Part shown: positions 9,854 to 19,784 of the stretch, piece by piece
How the letters are laid out: the number at the start of each line of letters is the position of its first letter
Numbering within the stretch: position 1 is the first letter of the stretch
Assembly: GCA_023213395.1 (NCBI GenBank)
Contig: CM041465.1
Span: 53,141,741-53,205,740, forward strand
DNA: 64,000 nucleotides
Direction: 5' to 3'
Source: Cycas panzhihuaensis
Lineage: Eukaryota > Cycadophyta
Position numbers and translations under genes: made by a program
Notes under the pieces: generated by a model
Told to the model about the DNA's origin: nothing
Seen by the model: the letters and a program-made list of their open reading frames with translations, nothing else
The model's database searches: none

Positions 9854-12363
9854 TGTTTCCCAGCTAGTGGGAATGGACTCGGGACGCATCGACACAGGTT
9901 TGTGCAGGTATATGTTCTTACTTTTCTTACTTATGATTGCTAAGGTAATTTGGAGTAATTTGATTGACATATGCCTGCCTACACGCATTTGCTTGACTGC
10001 TTGCTCATAATGCATGTGCCTAACGGCACCCTTTAGCCTATGACGACTCACAGCGGGGGCATCCATAGCGGATCGACACCGTATGGCGTCTGACCACTCA
10101 CGATGTCTCCATGGTCTTTCGAGATGCTCCTGCCAGCTCGTTTGTGCTTATTGCCACATGCCACTTATGTTGCAAACCCTTCCTAAGCCTGGTTTAACCC
10201 TTAGTTGGGGCTCTTTGCACCATTTTGGTGCCTTTGCTGGGCCTTCGGCCTTCCCGATTGATTTAATTCATGCTCGACCCTTGTTCTTACCTTAAAAATG
10301 ATTTTATGACTTTTATGTTGCATTTTCTCTTTTTCAAATTTGTTTGTCTGCATGCAAACTTAAGCGGTACCACAAAGTTCTTGAGTACCGGTGGTCTGGC
10401 GGTAAACTTGCGATGCCGCCAGTTTCTTGTGATCTGACTGTTAAAAAAAAGAAGCCCTTGACGATGGTAGCGTTTTTCGGAAGCTGGCGTGGCTCACGTC
10501 GATGGGCGCCCCAAGGCCCCAGCGTTCACTTGCTATGCCCAAGGCATAAAACCTCTTTTTCATTCATTTGCCTCATTCTTGAGTTCACTTTTTAGACTTC
10601 CAAGCAAAACTCTCTACCAAAAGACAAAGGAAAACACGAAACTAAGGATTTTCATGCACGGATTGAGCGAGTGAAGTGGGCTACTACCGGTGAGTTGCGG
10701 GGCCATTCTTTGCCCCCTCGTCTCTCCATCGCATAGCTTCACCTTCTCTTACGAATACTCAAGATCCAAAGCATTTCTTCACAAGAAAGACTACTCAAGG
10801 ACAACTTCTAGCTCCCATCTTGTGCAGCTTCCTCCTTCCATCTTCTTGCAAAGGACACCAAAAAACCAGCCTTAGACATTGCTTGTGCTGCTGCTCCAAG
10901 TAGCCAAGGTGCATGCATGCATGCTCTCCTTCATTCAAGGTATTTCTTGTCTCTTGTTGGTGCATTTTTCCTTGCTTTTTGTTGTTCTATTTGCAATTTC
11001 CTTCCTCTCTTTTGCATATACTTGCTTTGGGATCTTCTTTTGTCATTGGATGCAAGTAATCTTGGCTAGTGGTGACTTACTATAGCGCTGCCCTTAGATT
11101 GGTTACATTTCTTTGCATTTCCTTGAGACCCGTCCTTCCCTTTCTAGCTTTCTCTTTCGCCATTTTCTAAGCTAGTCGGTATAAAGGGTTTCACGCGAGG
11201 ATTAGAGGGAGATAGGCGGGGTTCCGTCCCCCATTGCCATCCTTCTCCCCAAGGGTTCCGTCCCTTGTCCTCTCTCCCCCTTTATCACCCGCTCTTTCTT
11301 AGGAAACGGGGTTAGGGAAGCCTAAGAGGGTCGGTTTGAGTTCTTTTCCTTTGGTGTAGGCAACTTTGTTACTACTGTCTCACCTCGTTGCCTGCTAGCA
11401 TTACCTTCCCGGACCCCGTGGAGACCACTCATGGGTGAGTTAGCCATCCTGAAGCTACACTCAGTCCCATATAGTACATTTTGTGGTGCTTGACAGTTTG
11501 TATGCTTCTGCGTGATGTTGTTTCATTTTTGGTTACGTGTTGGTGCGTAACTTGGTTTCTTTAGTTTAGTTGATTTCATTTCAGTATATACACGTATATC
11601 TTGTTGTGCTTCGTAGCCTCTCCCAGGAGGAAGGCATTCTCTGTTTGTTTGTAGGATCACGTCGGAGGGGTGGTGCACGAGATCAACCCGTTCTTGGGTC
11701 GGCTCTCGCCGCAGTATCTCTTCTCCCTTTTCGTTTCGAGCTTTGCTTTTCGTCCTTCGTTTTATTCGGTCTTTGCATGCCTTAGGGAGGTAAGTAAACC
11801 CCTTAAATCGCCTCCAAGCGTTGCATGCGTGGAGGAGAGAGGAAAGGGCGCAACCAGGAGAGGATCCGCACTTCATCCTCAACCCAGGATCCAGGTATTC
11901 CTCGCGTTTCCTTTGTTTTTCCTTTTTCGTTCTTGCCTTTTATACATGCTTAATAGGTAAAGAGAAGGGAATATAAAGAAAAGGAAATAGTCTTTTATTT
12001 TACGTTTACTTTTACATGCAGTTTCTTTTACCTTGCATTACGTAGAGACAGAAGACCCATTTACGTTGTATTTCCCAACCCGTGCCTTACTTCACGCCCG
12101 TTGCACGTTGAGTTTGTTGCCCTCTCGTCGCCCTCTCACCACCTTAAGAAGCCGCATTGCGCGAGGTTTCCTTTTCCTTCCCAGCCATCCGAAGGGTAGG
12201 AAGGCCTCGTCTTGCTTTCGGCTACAGAAGCAACCAGGCACCTTGCGATCCGTGCCGCTCCGGCGCATGGGCGACCGCGGTGAGATCCTCATTGTCCCCG
12301 ATGCATGTTGTGTTTTGTATTTCTTTGCTAGGCGTGGGATCGCATTCCGCGGAGAGCGTTTCA
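9854..12363 (+). repeat. 5' LTR of element C
   Basis: It runs from TGTTTCCCAGCTAGTGGG to GGAGAGCGTTTCA and is 2510 bp long. A palindrome ATGCC-CAA-GGCAT at 10535-10547 overlaps the TATA-like CATAAAAC. A GTAAGT donor-like site lies at 11790. The GC-rich end block (12120-12363) is the same as in A and E. Confidence 0.95.
10535..10552 (+). promoter_or_regulatory. LTR promoter: palindrome overlapping TATA-like box (C)
   Basis: ATGCCCAAGGCAT is a dyad whose right arm runs into CATAAAAC. The 3' LTR has the same site near 17966, and both E LTRs carry CATAAAAG at this point. The preceding GTTCACTT half is shared with the A/B-type promoter, but its GTGAAC partner is missing. Confidence 0.55.
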
Positions 12364-12365
12364 CT

Positions 12366-12382
12366 TGGCGACCATCTTGGGG
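12366..12382 (+). other. Primer-binding site of element C
   Basis: TGGCGACCATCTTGGGG lies two bases after the LTR end. It is identical to the site in E (37440-37456). Confidence 0.75.
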
Positions 12383-12510
12383 GCGCCGATGGGAGCTAGA
12401 TCACTTCCCCTTTGTGTTGGTGCTCTTGCCTTTAGGTAGGTTCGCGTTACGTGTTTTGAGTTGGGCAACCCCAGCGGGTTTGATGCTTTCCTTTCTTTTC
12501 CTTTTCGCTT

Positions 12511-12576
12511 TTCTAACAACGCTCGCGGGCGTTGCATCGACGTTCTCGCGCGCTTGCGGGTTTGCCGTTGTTAGAA
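12511..12576 (+). other. Structured leader hairpin upstream of gag (C)
   Basis: TTCTAACAACG and CGTTGTTAGAA form a perfect 11-bp outer stem. The enclosed GC-rich part is shorter than in E, with small deletions relative to it. It ends 45 bases before the gag ATG at 12622. Confidence 0.6.
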
Positions 12577-12621
12577 GACCAATCGTCGCGTTTCATTCCA
12601 TCGTCAAACCTCTTTTCGACA

Positions 12622-15040
12622 ATGGAAGGTTACCCGTCCGATTGGGCCTACCATGCCATGACTTCGTGAACTCAAGAGTTCCCTTCGTCCGTCGGGAATC
12701 CACGTGAGGCGAGGATTCCATCTATTACCCGATGACCATTTCCACCAGAAGATTTTGAGCCTTGGCTCATGCGGCGGAAGATCCGGCTACTCGTGAGACC
12801 GCCACCCCGGTGGCGAGCCTTACGAGGCGCCTGAGGATCCCCTACTTTGAAGTCCCTTGACCTCGTATGGCTATGAGGATACCCCTCCGTACGCGGTCGA
12901 GGCGCTTGGCGAGTACTTTCGGCGATTCGCCAACCGCCTCTAGATGGTTAGCGGAGATGCTACGCAGCGTGGCGTCTTCCTCATCCATGCCCACGTCATC
13001 TACGACGATTGATCGTCGCCGCCGCACACGTCTATGCCGTGTCTACCCGGCTCTAAGGCGAGTGTTGCGCCCGCCGCCCCTAGCCGTGGTCCCACTCCTT
13101 CGGGACCCGCTCGCGGCGTGTCCGTTCTTCAACTCGGAGTTAGTATGCCTTGCTCAAACCAAACGCACGTGCCACCGCCGAACGTGGCGCGCTGCGCGTT
13201 CCCTAGTAGGCCTCGAGGCCCTACCAGCCGCCGCTAGCCATGTAGGACCCACTCCTACGTCGTCCGAACGGTTGGTGGTCCTTCTCTTCGTGCCCCGGGC
13301 TACCGTCACAACCTTGGGGCGGGGCAAGGGAAACCATCTCCTGTCATGGAGTGGACGTTGCACCCATATGGGGTCGCGCCACCCAGGCGGCCCATATGGG
13401 TAAAACCGATCCCTCACCCTCTGTTTAGCGTCCGGTAGCGACTCCTGGCTGCTGCGTGAGCACAAGGAGCGCCTCCTTTCGAACATCTACCGCAGACCCC
13501 CTTCCCACAAGGGTGTTTCCTCAGGAGGATGGGGCCACACCCCATCCGTTCCTTTGGATTTGTCAATCCCTTAGCCCGAGCAAGGACACGTCCTTCGTGG
13601 ACTATAGGTCGGCGCCCTTATGCATTGAGGCATTGAGGACTAACTTGCGCCTCATCCTCCTGAAGTCCCCAAATTTGGCGGGACTTCGTCGCGAACAACC
13701 CGAACATGTGCTTGACTTTTCCATGGCGTGCATCGACTATTGGGCCTCGACCATATCTTGATGAAGCTCTTCCGCGGTCCTTGCGGCGGCGCCCTCAAGT
13801 GGTTCTCGCCTTCACCATTCGATCTCTTCATTCCGGCGGCTAGTGGGCCGAGTTCGTCAACTATTTTGGCGTAGCTCACCCATTCGAGAGCGGAATGAAG
13901 GGCGCTTAAACAAGGTCACGATGAGATGAATCGTGACTTTGAGCGACGCTGTCACGAACTTCTTCACTCCACCAACCCCACATTGCACGAGGAGTTGAAG
14001 AGGATCTTTGTCAATGCACCGCCCGAAGTGGATGTGGAAGTGGTGAAGATGGGGGGAAGGAGGTGTGAGTGGGGGATGAGGAGGTGTTTAGGTTTGGAGG
14101 GGATTGAGATCCGGTGGACTCGAGAAACCTCCTAAGCCCTCACAACGTCGTGAGGCGCCTCCCCGAAGGAAGCCGAACCTTCGGACCGCTAGGACCACCT
14201 CTCACCCGACTGAGAGGACCCTAGATCCGCTTACCTCCGCCATTCGCTCGTTCGAGCGAACGATGAAGGAGCTTAAGCTCTAGCCTCCTTCGTCGCCTAC
14301 CTCCCATAGAACTACTCAGCAGTCTTCTCGTGCGATGCCCCCCAAAGGGGGTAACACCCAGTCTTCTCAAGCAAGGAGGACCAATCCTCCCCTTGAGAAG
14401 AGTTGGTGTTCCATCCAAGGGGAGTGTTTCCATGACGATGCGCGTTACCGGGCACAACACCCATGCGACTCGTCCCCCAGGTGAGCATCGAGACCTAACC
14501 TCGATCAGCCTGTTCATAGAGACCCGTTCCCCAAACATGGGAGCGTGGTCGATGTTCAACAAAGATACGGTCGAGAATCGGGATAGGTCCCACGATTCTC
14601 GTCCTTAGCATGGTAGAGGGATGGGTGTGCAGAGGTCACCTTCACCTTGGCGCTCCCACGGCCGTGCTCCATCACCTTCAGCGGTCACTTACAAGGGAAA
14701 GAAGGTTGTCCAATTGCTTGAGACCACTCCATTATATGCCTTAACTTGGGTCCCAAAGGCTGCTAAAGGCGGTGGTGCCTCTTCATCCACATCTTACCTT
14801 GATCCTCTTAGGGCCGTTCCTCAGGAGGTTCTGCGCTTCCCAAGACTATTCCGTCGCCCGGTCGATTTGACTTTAGGAGAGCCCTTACCCAACCCACGAG
14901 GAAGGGTAAGCCCTTTTCTATCGTTGACGAGCTCTACACCGTCGCCGTGGGAATGTCCTTGATGGATGTCTTGAGAAGGCGCCACGAGCAACGTGCTCTT
15001 CTTCTCAAGCTCTTGGCCAACAAGGCGCTTCCATCCATGC
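12622..15040 (+). pseudogene. Element C gag, frameshifted
   Basis: The ATG at 12622 begins the MEGYPSDWAYHAM.. N terminus. The order is as in the other copies: acidic N-terminal part, Pro/Ser-rich linker (to about 13560), capsid domain (about 13700-14130, with DFSMACIDYWA), basic linker, and a degenerate knuckle near 14405 (WCSIQGECFHDDARY, with His to Gln and Cys to Tyr). Small deletions break the frame repeatedly, although C is one of the youngest copies. At 14025-14110 all cytosines are missing (see findings). Confidence 0.82.
14025..14110 (+). other. Cytosine-free tract within element C gag
   Basis: These 86 bases contain no C. Aligned without gaps to the same gag segment of B (from about 8892) and closely to E (from about 39156), nearly every C of the relatives reads G here and two read T. 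The sequence on both sides is ordinary gag. Confidence 0.9.
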
Positions 15041-15480
15041 GATAGGTGCTACCTCCCATGGGCCACTGTCATCTCATTTGATCCCGAGAGATCTCCCATC
15101 TCCCAAGCGGGAGAAGCTTTTGCATTACAGATTCGTCATTACCATTGACACCCCGATTGCATCTTAAAGAGGACCATTGTAGATAATGGCTCTTACGGTT
15201 AATGCTATGCTGTCGTATGCTCAAGGAGCTAGGCATAGTAGCTCTTGAGTCTGTCCCTTGGAAATGCCAAGGGTATGATGGGGCGAGAAGTCCCTCTGGG
15301 CAGCCTCCTATCCCTCACCTTAGGAGGGAAAACCGTTACATCGAGTTGCTTTGCTCGATGTCGATGTAGAGTACAACCTCTTGTTAGGTGAGCCATGGCT
15401 CGACCCGGATGGGGCGATGCTCCACGCGATGGGGGCAACTTAAATTTGTCCATGAAGGACAAGTTAAAGTTGTCGCCCGT
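15040..15480 (+). pseudogene. Element C aspartic protease region
   Basis: A degraded protease segment follows gag. TIVDNGS (the family's D-N/T-G active-site triplet) lies near 15173-15195, followed by a frameshift. Further on come a VDVEYNLLLGEPWLDP-like stretch and a GGNLNLSMKDK-like stretch, the conserved flap-to-C-terminal part of Tat proteases. In vivo this enzyme cleaves the gag polyprotein inside the particle. Equivalent segments are at 59680-60030 in G and 40250-40620 in E. Confidence 0.7.
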
Positions 15481-16155
15481 GAGCCAATCTTGTCTCACAC
15501 CTCTCATCCGACTGCCAGTGTTTTCGATGATGAAGATAGCGATCCTGAGGAGGCTACCCCTTCCGTGGGACCTTTGTTTCAGGAGGCCGACCTTCATCGG
15601 TCGAGCCCTATGCCACGTCATGAGCCAAACCTAGTTAGGTTTGCCCCTATTGGCGTGGGTGGTTATGGTTACTTAGCCGCCATGAGTGATTCTGATTCGG
15701 ATAGCGAGGGTTATGGTCCCTCTTCTCGACGTGTCACCCTGGTTTCACGAGCACCTAGGGGAATATCTCGATCGGATATTCCCGCTCTTCCTCATTCTGA
15801 TGGCTCCGAGCCACTGGTCTTAAACCAGCCATCTATTTTACCTCCTCGGCCTCCCCGAGCAGTTTCACATAGGCGCCCACGTCGGCGAGCCACTCATAGA
15901 GGCACTTCTTCTTCACGCTCTAGATCCTTACCTCGGACTAAAGCCACTCTTACTCGTATGCAACCTTGCCATGCGATCCGTCGCATGCCAGGTCCGTTGC
16001 ACCCATCTGGTTCCGACCATAGCAAGTTTACTAGTAGGCCTGGCCACATTAGGCCTACTCTTCGTCACCTATCTCCTACCCTGCGTGTGACTACCCCTAC
16101 CTTTATGGGGTCTAGGCACACCTCTTCCTCTCTTCGCGCTCCGAAACAAGCCTAA
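15388..16155 (+). CDS. Protease C terminus plus Arg/Ser-rich tail of element C
   Basis: This is an open frame of 255 codons. Its first part is the end of the protease region. It then has a Ser/Asp/Glu-rich acidic segment (SDSDSDSEGYG near residue 97) and a long basic tail rich in Arg, Ser and Pro (RRPRRRATHRG, SSSRSRSLPR near residues 162-180). The autonomous element G has a different sequence after the acidic segment and continues into RT. E has the same tail (40742-41323), so the tail is a family trait. The true N terminus is probably upstream as part of the gag-protease frame. The role is unknown; nucleic-acid binding would suit its charge. Confidence 0.6.
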   Translation: MSHGSTRMGRCSTRWGQLKFVHEGQVKVVAREPILSHTSHPTASVFDDEDSDPEEATPSVGPLFQEADLHRSSPMPRHEPNLVRFAPIGVGGYGYLAAMSDSDSDSEGYGPSSRRVTLVSRAPRGISRSDIPALPHSDGSEPLVLNQPSILPPRPPRAVSHRRPRRRATHRGTSSSRSRSLPRTKATLTRMQPCHAIRRMPGPLHPSGSDHSKFTSRPGHIRPTLRHLSPTLRVTTPTFMGSRHTSSSLRAPKQA

Positions 16156-16156
16156 A

Positions 16157-16473
16157 CTACCATTTTAAATTGTTCCCATTCCTCCCGACCACGGGTGGAA
16201 TGGCAATTTAAGATGGATCCTTGCTCCGAAACGAGCCTAAACTACCATTTTAAATTGTTCCCATTCCTCCCAACCACGGGTTGAATGGCAATTTAAGATG
16301 GATTCTTACTCAAAGCGAGCCTAAACTACCATTTGAAATTGTTCCCATTCCTCCCAACCACGGGTGGAATGACAGTTTAGGATGGATTCTTCTTGCTCAA
16401 AGCGAGCCTAAACTACCATTTTGAATTGTCCCCATTCTTCCCAACCACGGGTTGAATGGCAATTTAAGATGGA
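16157..16473 (+). repeat. Four tandem hairpin repeats in 3' UTR of element C
   Basis: Four units of about 85 bp start shortly after the stop at 16153-16155. Hairpins lie at 16157-16218, 16242-16302, 16325-16387 and 16412-16473. Each unit folds back on itself: ACCATTTTAAATTG pairs with CAATTTAAGATGG, and CCCATTCCTCCC pairs imperfectly with GGGTGGAATGG, around a short ACCAC-type loop. Confidence 0.85.
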
Positions 16474-16576
16474 TTTTCTTTTCGGTTTTGCTTCTAGTTC
16501 CTCCGGAAACCTGCGTTCTGCGTGCTCTTGGGAACCTTTGTCCTCCTACTTGGGCATCCTCCAACTAGGGCGGCTA

Positions 16577-16596
16577 GGGGAGTATCGTTACTCCCC
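16577..16596 (+). other. Perfect 8-bp hairpin with TCGT loop (C 3' UTR)
   Basis: GGGGAGTA-TCGT-TACTCCCC is a perfect stem with a four-base loop. The same hairpin, with a shorter stem, occurs in E (41534-41551), B (21890-21905, loop TCAT) and G (63827-63840). Confidence 0.75.
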
Positions 16597-17286
16597 CTCC
16601 GGTGCTTGTGGTTTCCTTCACATATTCCGCTATGCTCCCCTGTGGACGTGCATGTCGCCCTATCTTCTAACCTCACACCTCTCGATCACCTCTGCTTACG
16701 GTGGATGTGTGTGCTCCTGTTAGACATATGGCCATACATGGAAGGAAACACATGCATATTACAACAATATATTTACAACAAGTATCTACAACAAAACATA
16801 TACATTTACATATTTACATACTTGCATATTTTCGTATGTACGTTTACAACATACAAAAATCATTCATTTACAAAATAAATCGTACATGCTACCTCTATCA
16901 TACATGATACACACCATTTCATGTGGAGGCTTGTCTGGCCAGCCCGTGCCCAAGTCTCCGGTTGCTATCAGTTAGATATGCTTGCTCACTTTGTTGGATG
17001 CCCTCTTACTTCACGTTGCACCTTGGCAACGGGGGGCATCCCGTTGTATTGCTCACGCCCGGTTTGGTCGATGCCTGACGACGGCGTGGCGACCCCCTCG
17101 TTGTCCTCGTCTCTGTCTCCCTTGTCCACGCGTTCCGCCACGACACTTGCCTACGCCCTTGGATCACGTGCTGCTCTTGATTGTTCTTATATATATATAT
17201 ATGCATGTACTACTCATGTTTCTTGATTGTCAGCATTCGCCATCACATTATGCTTCCGAGCAGTGAGGCTCTGCTTTGCCAGGCGA
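16597..17286 (+). other. Noncoding 3' region of element C
   Basis: I see no gene here. The stretch holds an AT-rich part (16780-16920) and then the segment, starting GGCTTGTCTGGCCAGCCCGTGCCC, that in A follows the aRNH stop. No aRNH codons are left. A weak purine-rich stretch before 17287 is the expected second-strand primer region. Confidence 0.7.
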
Positions 17287-19784
17287 TGTTCCCGGTAGTA
17301 GGAATGGACTCGGGACGCATCGACACAGGTTTGTGCAGGTATATGTTCTTACTTTTCTTACTTATGATTGCTAAGGTAATTTGGAGTAATTTGATTGACA
17401 TATGCCTGCCTGCACGCATTTGCTTGACTGCTTGCTCATAATGCATGTGCCTAACGGCACCCTTTAGCCTATGACAACTCACAGCGGGGGCATCCATAAG
17501 CGGATGCGACACCCCGTATGGCGTACAGCCACTCACGATGTCTCCATGGTCTTTCGAGATGCTCCTGCCAGCTCGTTTGTGCTTATTGCCACATGCCACT
17601 TATGTTGCAAACCCTTCCTAAGCCTGGTTTAACCCTTAGTTAGGGCTCTTTGCACCATTTTGGGTACTTGCTTGCACAGGCCTTCCCCCAGTTGATGTAT
17701 TTCAGGCTTAGCCCCTGTTCTTACCTTAAAAAGCTGATTTTTATGTTGCATTTTTCTCTTTTTTCAAATTTCAGGCTGTACCGCTGCAAACTTAGCGGTA
17801 CCACAAAGTTCTTGGTACCGGTCGTCTGGTGGTAAACTTAGCGATGCCGCCAGTTTCGCAGTGATCTGTTTAAAATTTAAAAAGAAGCCACGACGATGGC
17901 TGCGTTTTTGCTGCTGGCGTGGCTCACGTCTGATGGGCGCCCAAGGCCCCAACGTTCACTTCTATGCCCAAGGCATAAAACCTCTTTTTCATTCATTTGC
18001 CTCATTCTTGAGTTCACTTTTCTAGACTTCCAAGCAAAACTCTCTACCAAAAGACAAAGGAAAACACGAAACTAAGGATTTTCATGCACGATTGAGCGTA
18101 GTGAAGTGGGCTACTACCGGTGGAGTTGCAGGCCATTCTTTGCCCCCGTCTCTCCATCGCAAGCTTCACCTTCTCTTACGAATACTCAAAGATCCAAAGC
18201 ATTTCTTCACAAGAAAGACTACTCCAAAGGACAACTTCTAGCTCCCATCTTGCAGAGCTTCCTCCTTCCATCTTCTTGCAAAGGACACCAAAAAACCAGC
18301 CTTAGACATTGCTTGTGCTGCTGCTCCAAGTAGCTAAGGTGCATGCATGCATGCTCTCCTTCATTCAAGGTATTTCTTGTCTCTTGTTGGTGCATTTTTC
18401 CTTGCTTTTTGTTGTTCTATTTGCAATTTCCTTCCTCTCTTTTGCATATACTTGCTTTGGGATCTTCTTTTGTCATTGGATGCAAGTAATCTTGGCTAGT
18501 GGTGACTTACTATAGCGCTGCCCTTAGATTGGTTACATTTCTTTGCATTTCCTTGAGACCCGTCCTTCCCTTTCTAGCTTTCTCTTTCGCCATTTTCTAA
18601 GCTAGTCGGTATAAAGGGTTTCATGCGAGGATTAGAGGAGATAGGCGGGGTTCCGTCCCCATTGCCATCCTTCTCCCCAAGGGTTCCAGTCCCTTGTCCT
18701 CTCTCCCTTTATCACCCGCTCTTTCTTAGGAAGCGGGGTTAGGGAAGCCTAAGAGGTCGGTTTGAGTTCTTTTCCTTTGGTGTAGGCAACTTTGTTACTA
18801 CTGTCTCACCTCGTTGCTGCTAGCATTACCTTCCGGACCCCGTGGAGACCACTCGTGGGTGAGTTAGCCATCCAGGGCTACACTCGATCCCATATAGTAC
18901 ATTTTGTGGTGCTTGACGGTTTGTATGCTTCTGCGCGGTGTTGTTTCATTTTTGGTTACGTGTTGGTGCGTAACTTGGTTTCTTTAGTTTAGTTGATTTC
19001 ATTTCAGTATATACACGTATATCTTGTTGTGCTTCGTAGCCTCTCCCCCGAGAGGAAGGCATTCTCTGTTTGTTTGCAGGATCACGTCAGAGGGAGTGGT
19101 GCACGAGATCAACCCGTTGCCGGTCGGCTCTCGCTCGGTATCTCTTCTCCCTTTTCGTTTCGAGCTTTGCTTTTCGTCCTTTCATTTTATTCGGTCTTTG
19201 CATGCCTTAGGGAGGTAAGTAAACCCCTTCGCCGCCTCAACCGACGTTGCATGCGTGGAGGAGAGAGAGGAAAGGGCCGAGGGAGAGGATCGCACTTCAT
19301 CCTCAACCGCCGGATCCGGTATTCCTCGCGTTTCCTTTGTTTTTTCCTTTTAGCGTTCTTGCCTTTTATACATGCTTAATAGGTAAAAGAGAAGGGAATA
19401 TAAAGAAAAGGAAATAGTCTTTTATTTTCGTTTACTTTTACATGCTTTCTTTTACCTTGCATTACGTGAGACGAAGACCCATTTACGTTGTATTTCCCAA
19501 CCCGTGCCTTACTTCACGCGCTTTGTTGCGTTGAGTTTGTTGCCCTCTCGTTGCCTTCTCATCACCTTGAGAAGCGCGCCTTGAGGTTTCCTTTTCTTTC
19601 CGGCCATCCGAAGGTAGGAAGGCCTCGTCTTGCTCGGCTACCTGGAAGCAACCAGGCACCTTGCGATCCGTGCCGCTCCGGCGCATGGGCGACCGCGAGG
19701 TGAGATCCTCATCTAGCCCGATGCATGTTGTGTTTTGTATTTCTTTGCTAGACGTAGGATCGCATTCCCGCGGAGAGCGTTTCA
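17287..19784 (+). repeat. 3' LTR of element C
   Basis: It is 2498 bp, from TGTTCCCGGTAGTAGG to GGAGAGCGTTTCA. It is nearly identical to the 5' LTR over long stretches, with differences concentrated in short indels at C/G-rich spots. A stem GCATCC-ATAAGC-GGATGC flanked by GGGG and CCCC lies at 17486-17515; the 5' LTR copy has lost bases of it. Confidence 0.95.
17486..17515 (+). other. Stem-loop in LTR start region
   Basis: GGGG-GCATCC-ATAAGC-GGATGC-GACACCCC in C's 3' LTR forms a compact stem-loop downstream of the CCTATGACAACTCA block. E's 3' LTR (near 42416) has it complete; the 5' LTR copies of C and E are each missing bases of it. Confidence 0.5.

Larger units (their letters stand above)
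9854..19784 (+). mobile_element. Element C: complete non-autonomous Tat-type element nested in B
   Basis: C is 9931 bp with 5' LTR 9854-12363, PBS, leader hairpin, gag, protease, an Arg/Ser-rich tail, hairpin repeats and 3' LTR 17287-19784. RT, RNase H and integrase are entirely absent. The 5-bp duplication ATGTC is perfect, and the LTRs are very similar apart from clustered small indels. C is therefore young and was mobilised by enzymes supplied from elsewhere. Element E has the same architecture. Confidence 0.95.

Noticed and set aside
12033-12707. 224-codon open frame spanning the end of C's 5' LTR
   Set aside because: It crosses the LTR end and the PBS and has no match to known gag or pol segments; it is a chance frame in GC-rich sequence.
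16141-16480. Possible CRISPR-like array of four repeats
   Set aside because: Units are contiguous with no unique spacers, they form hairpins, and they recur in the 3' region of other retrotransposon copies.
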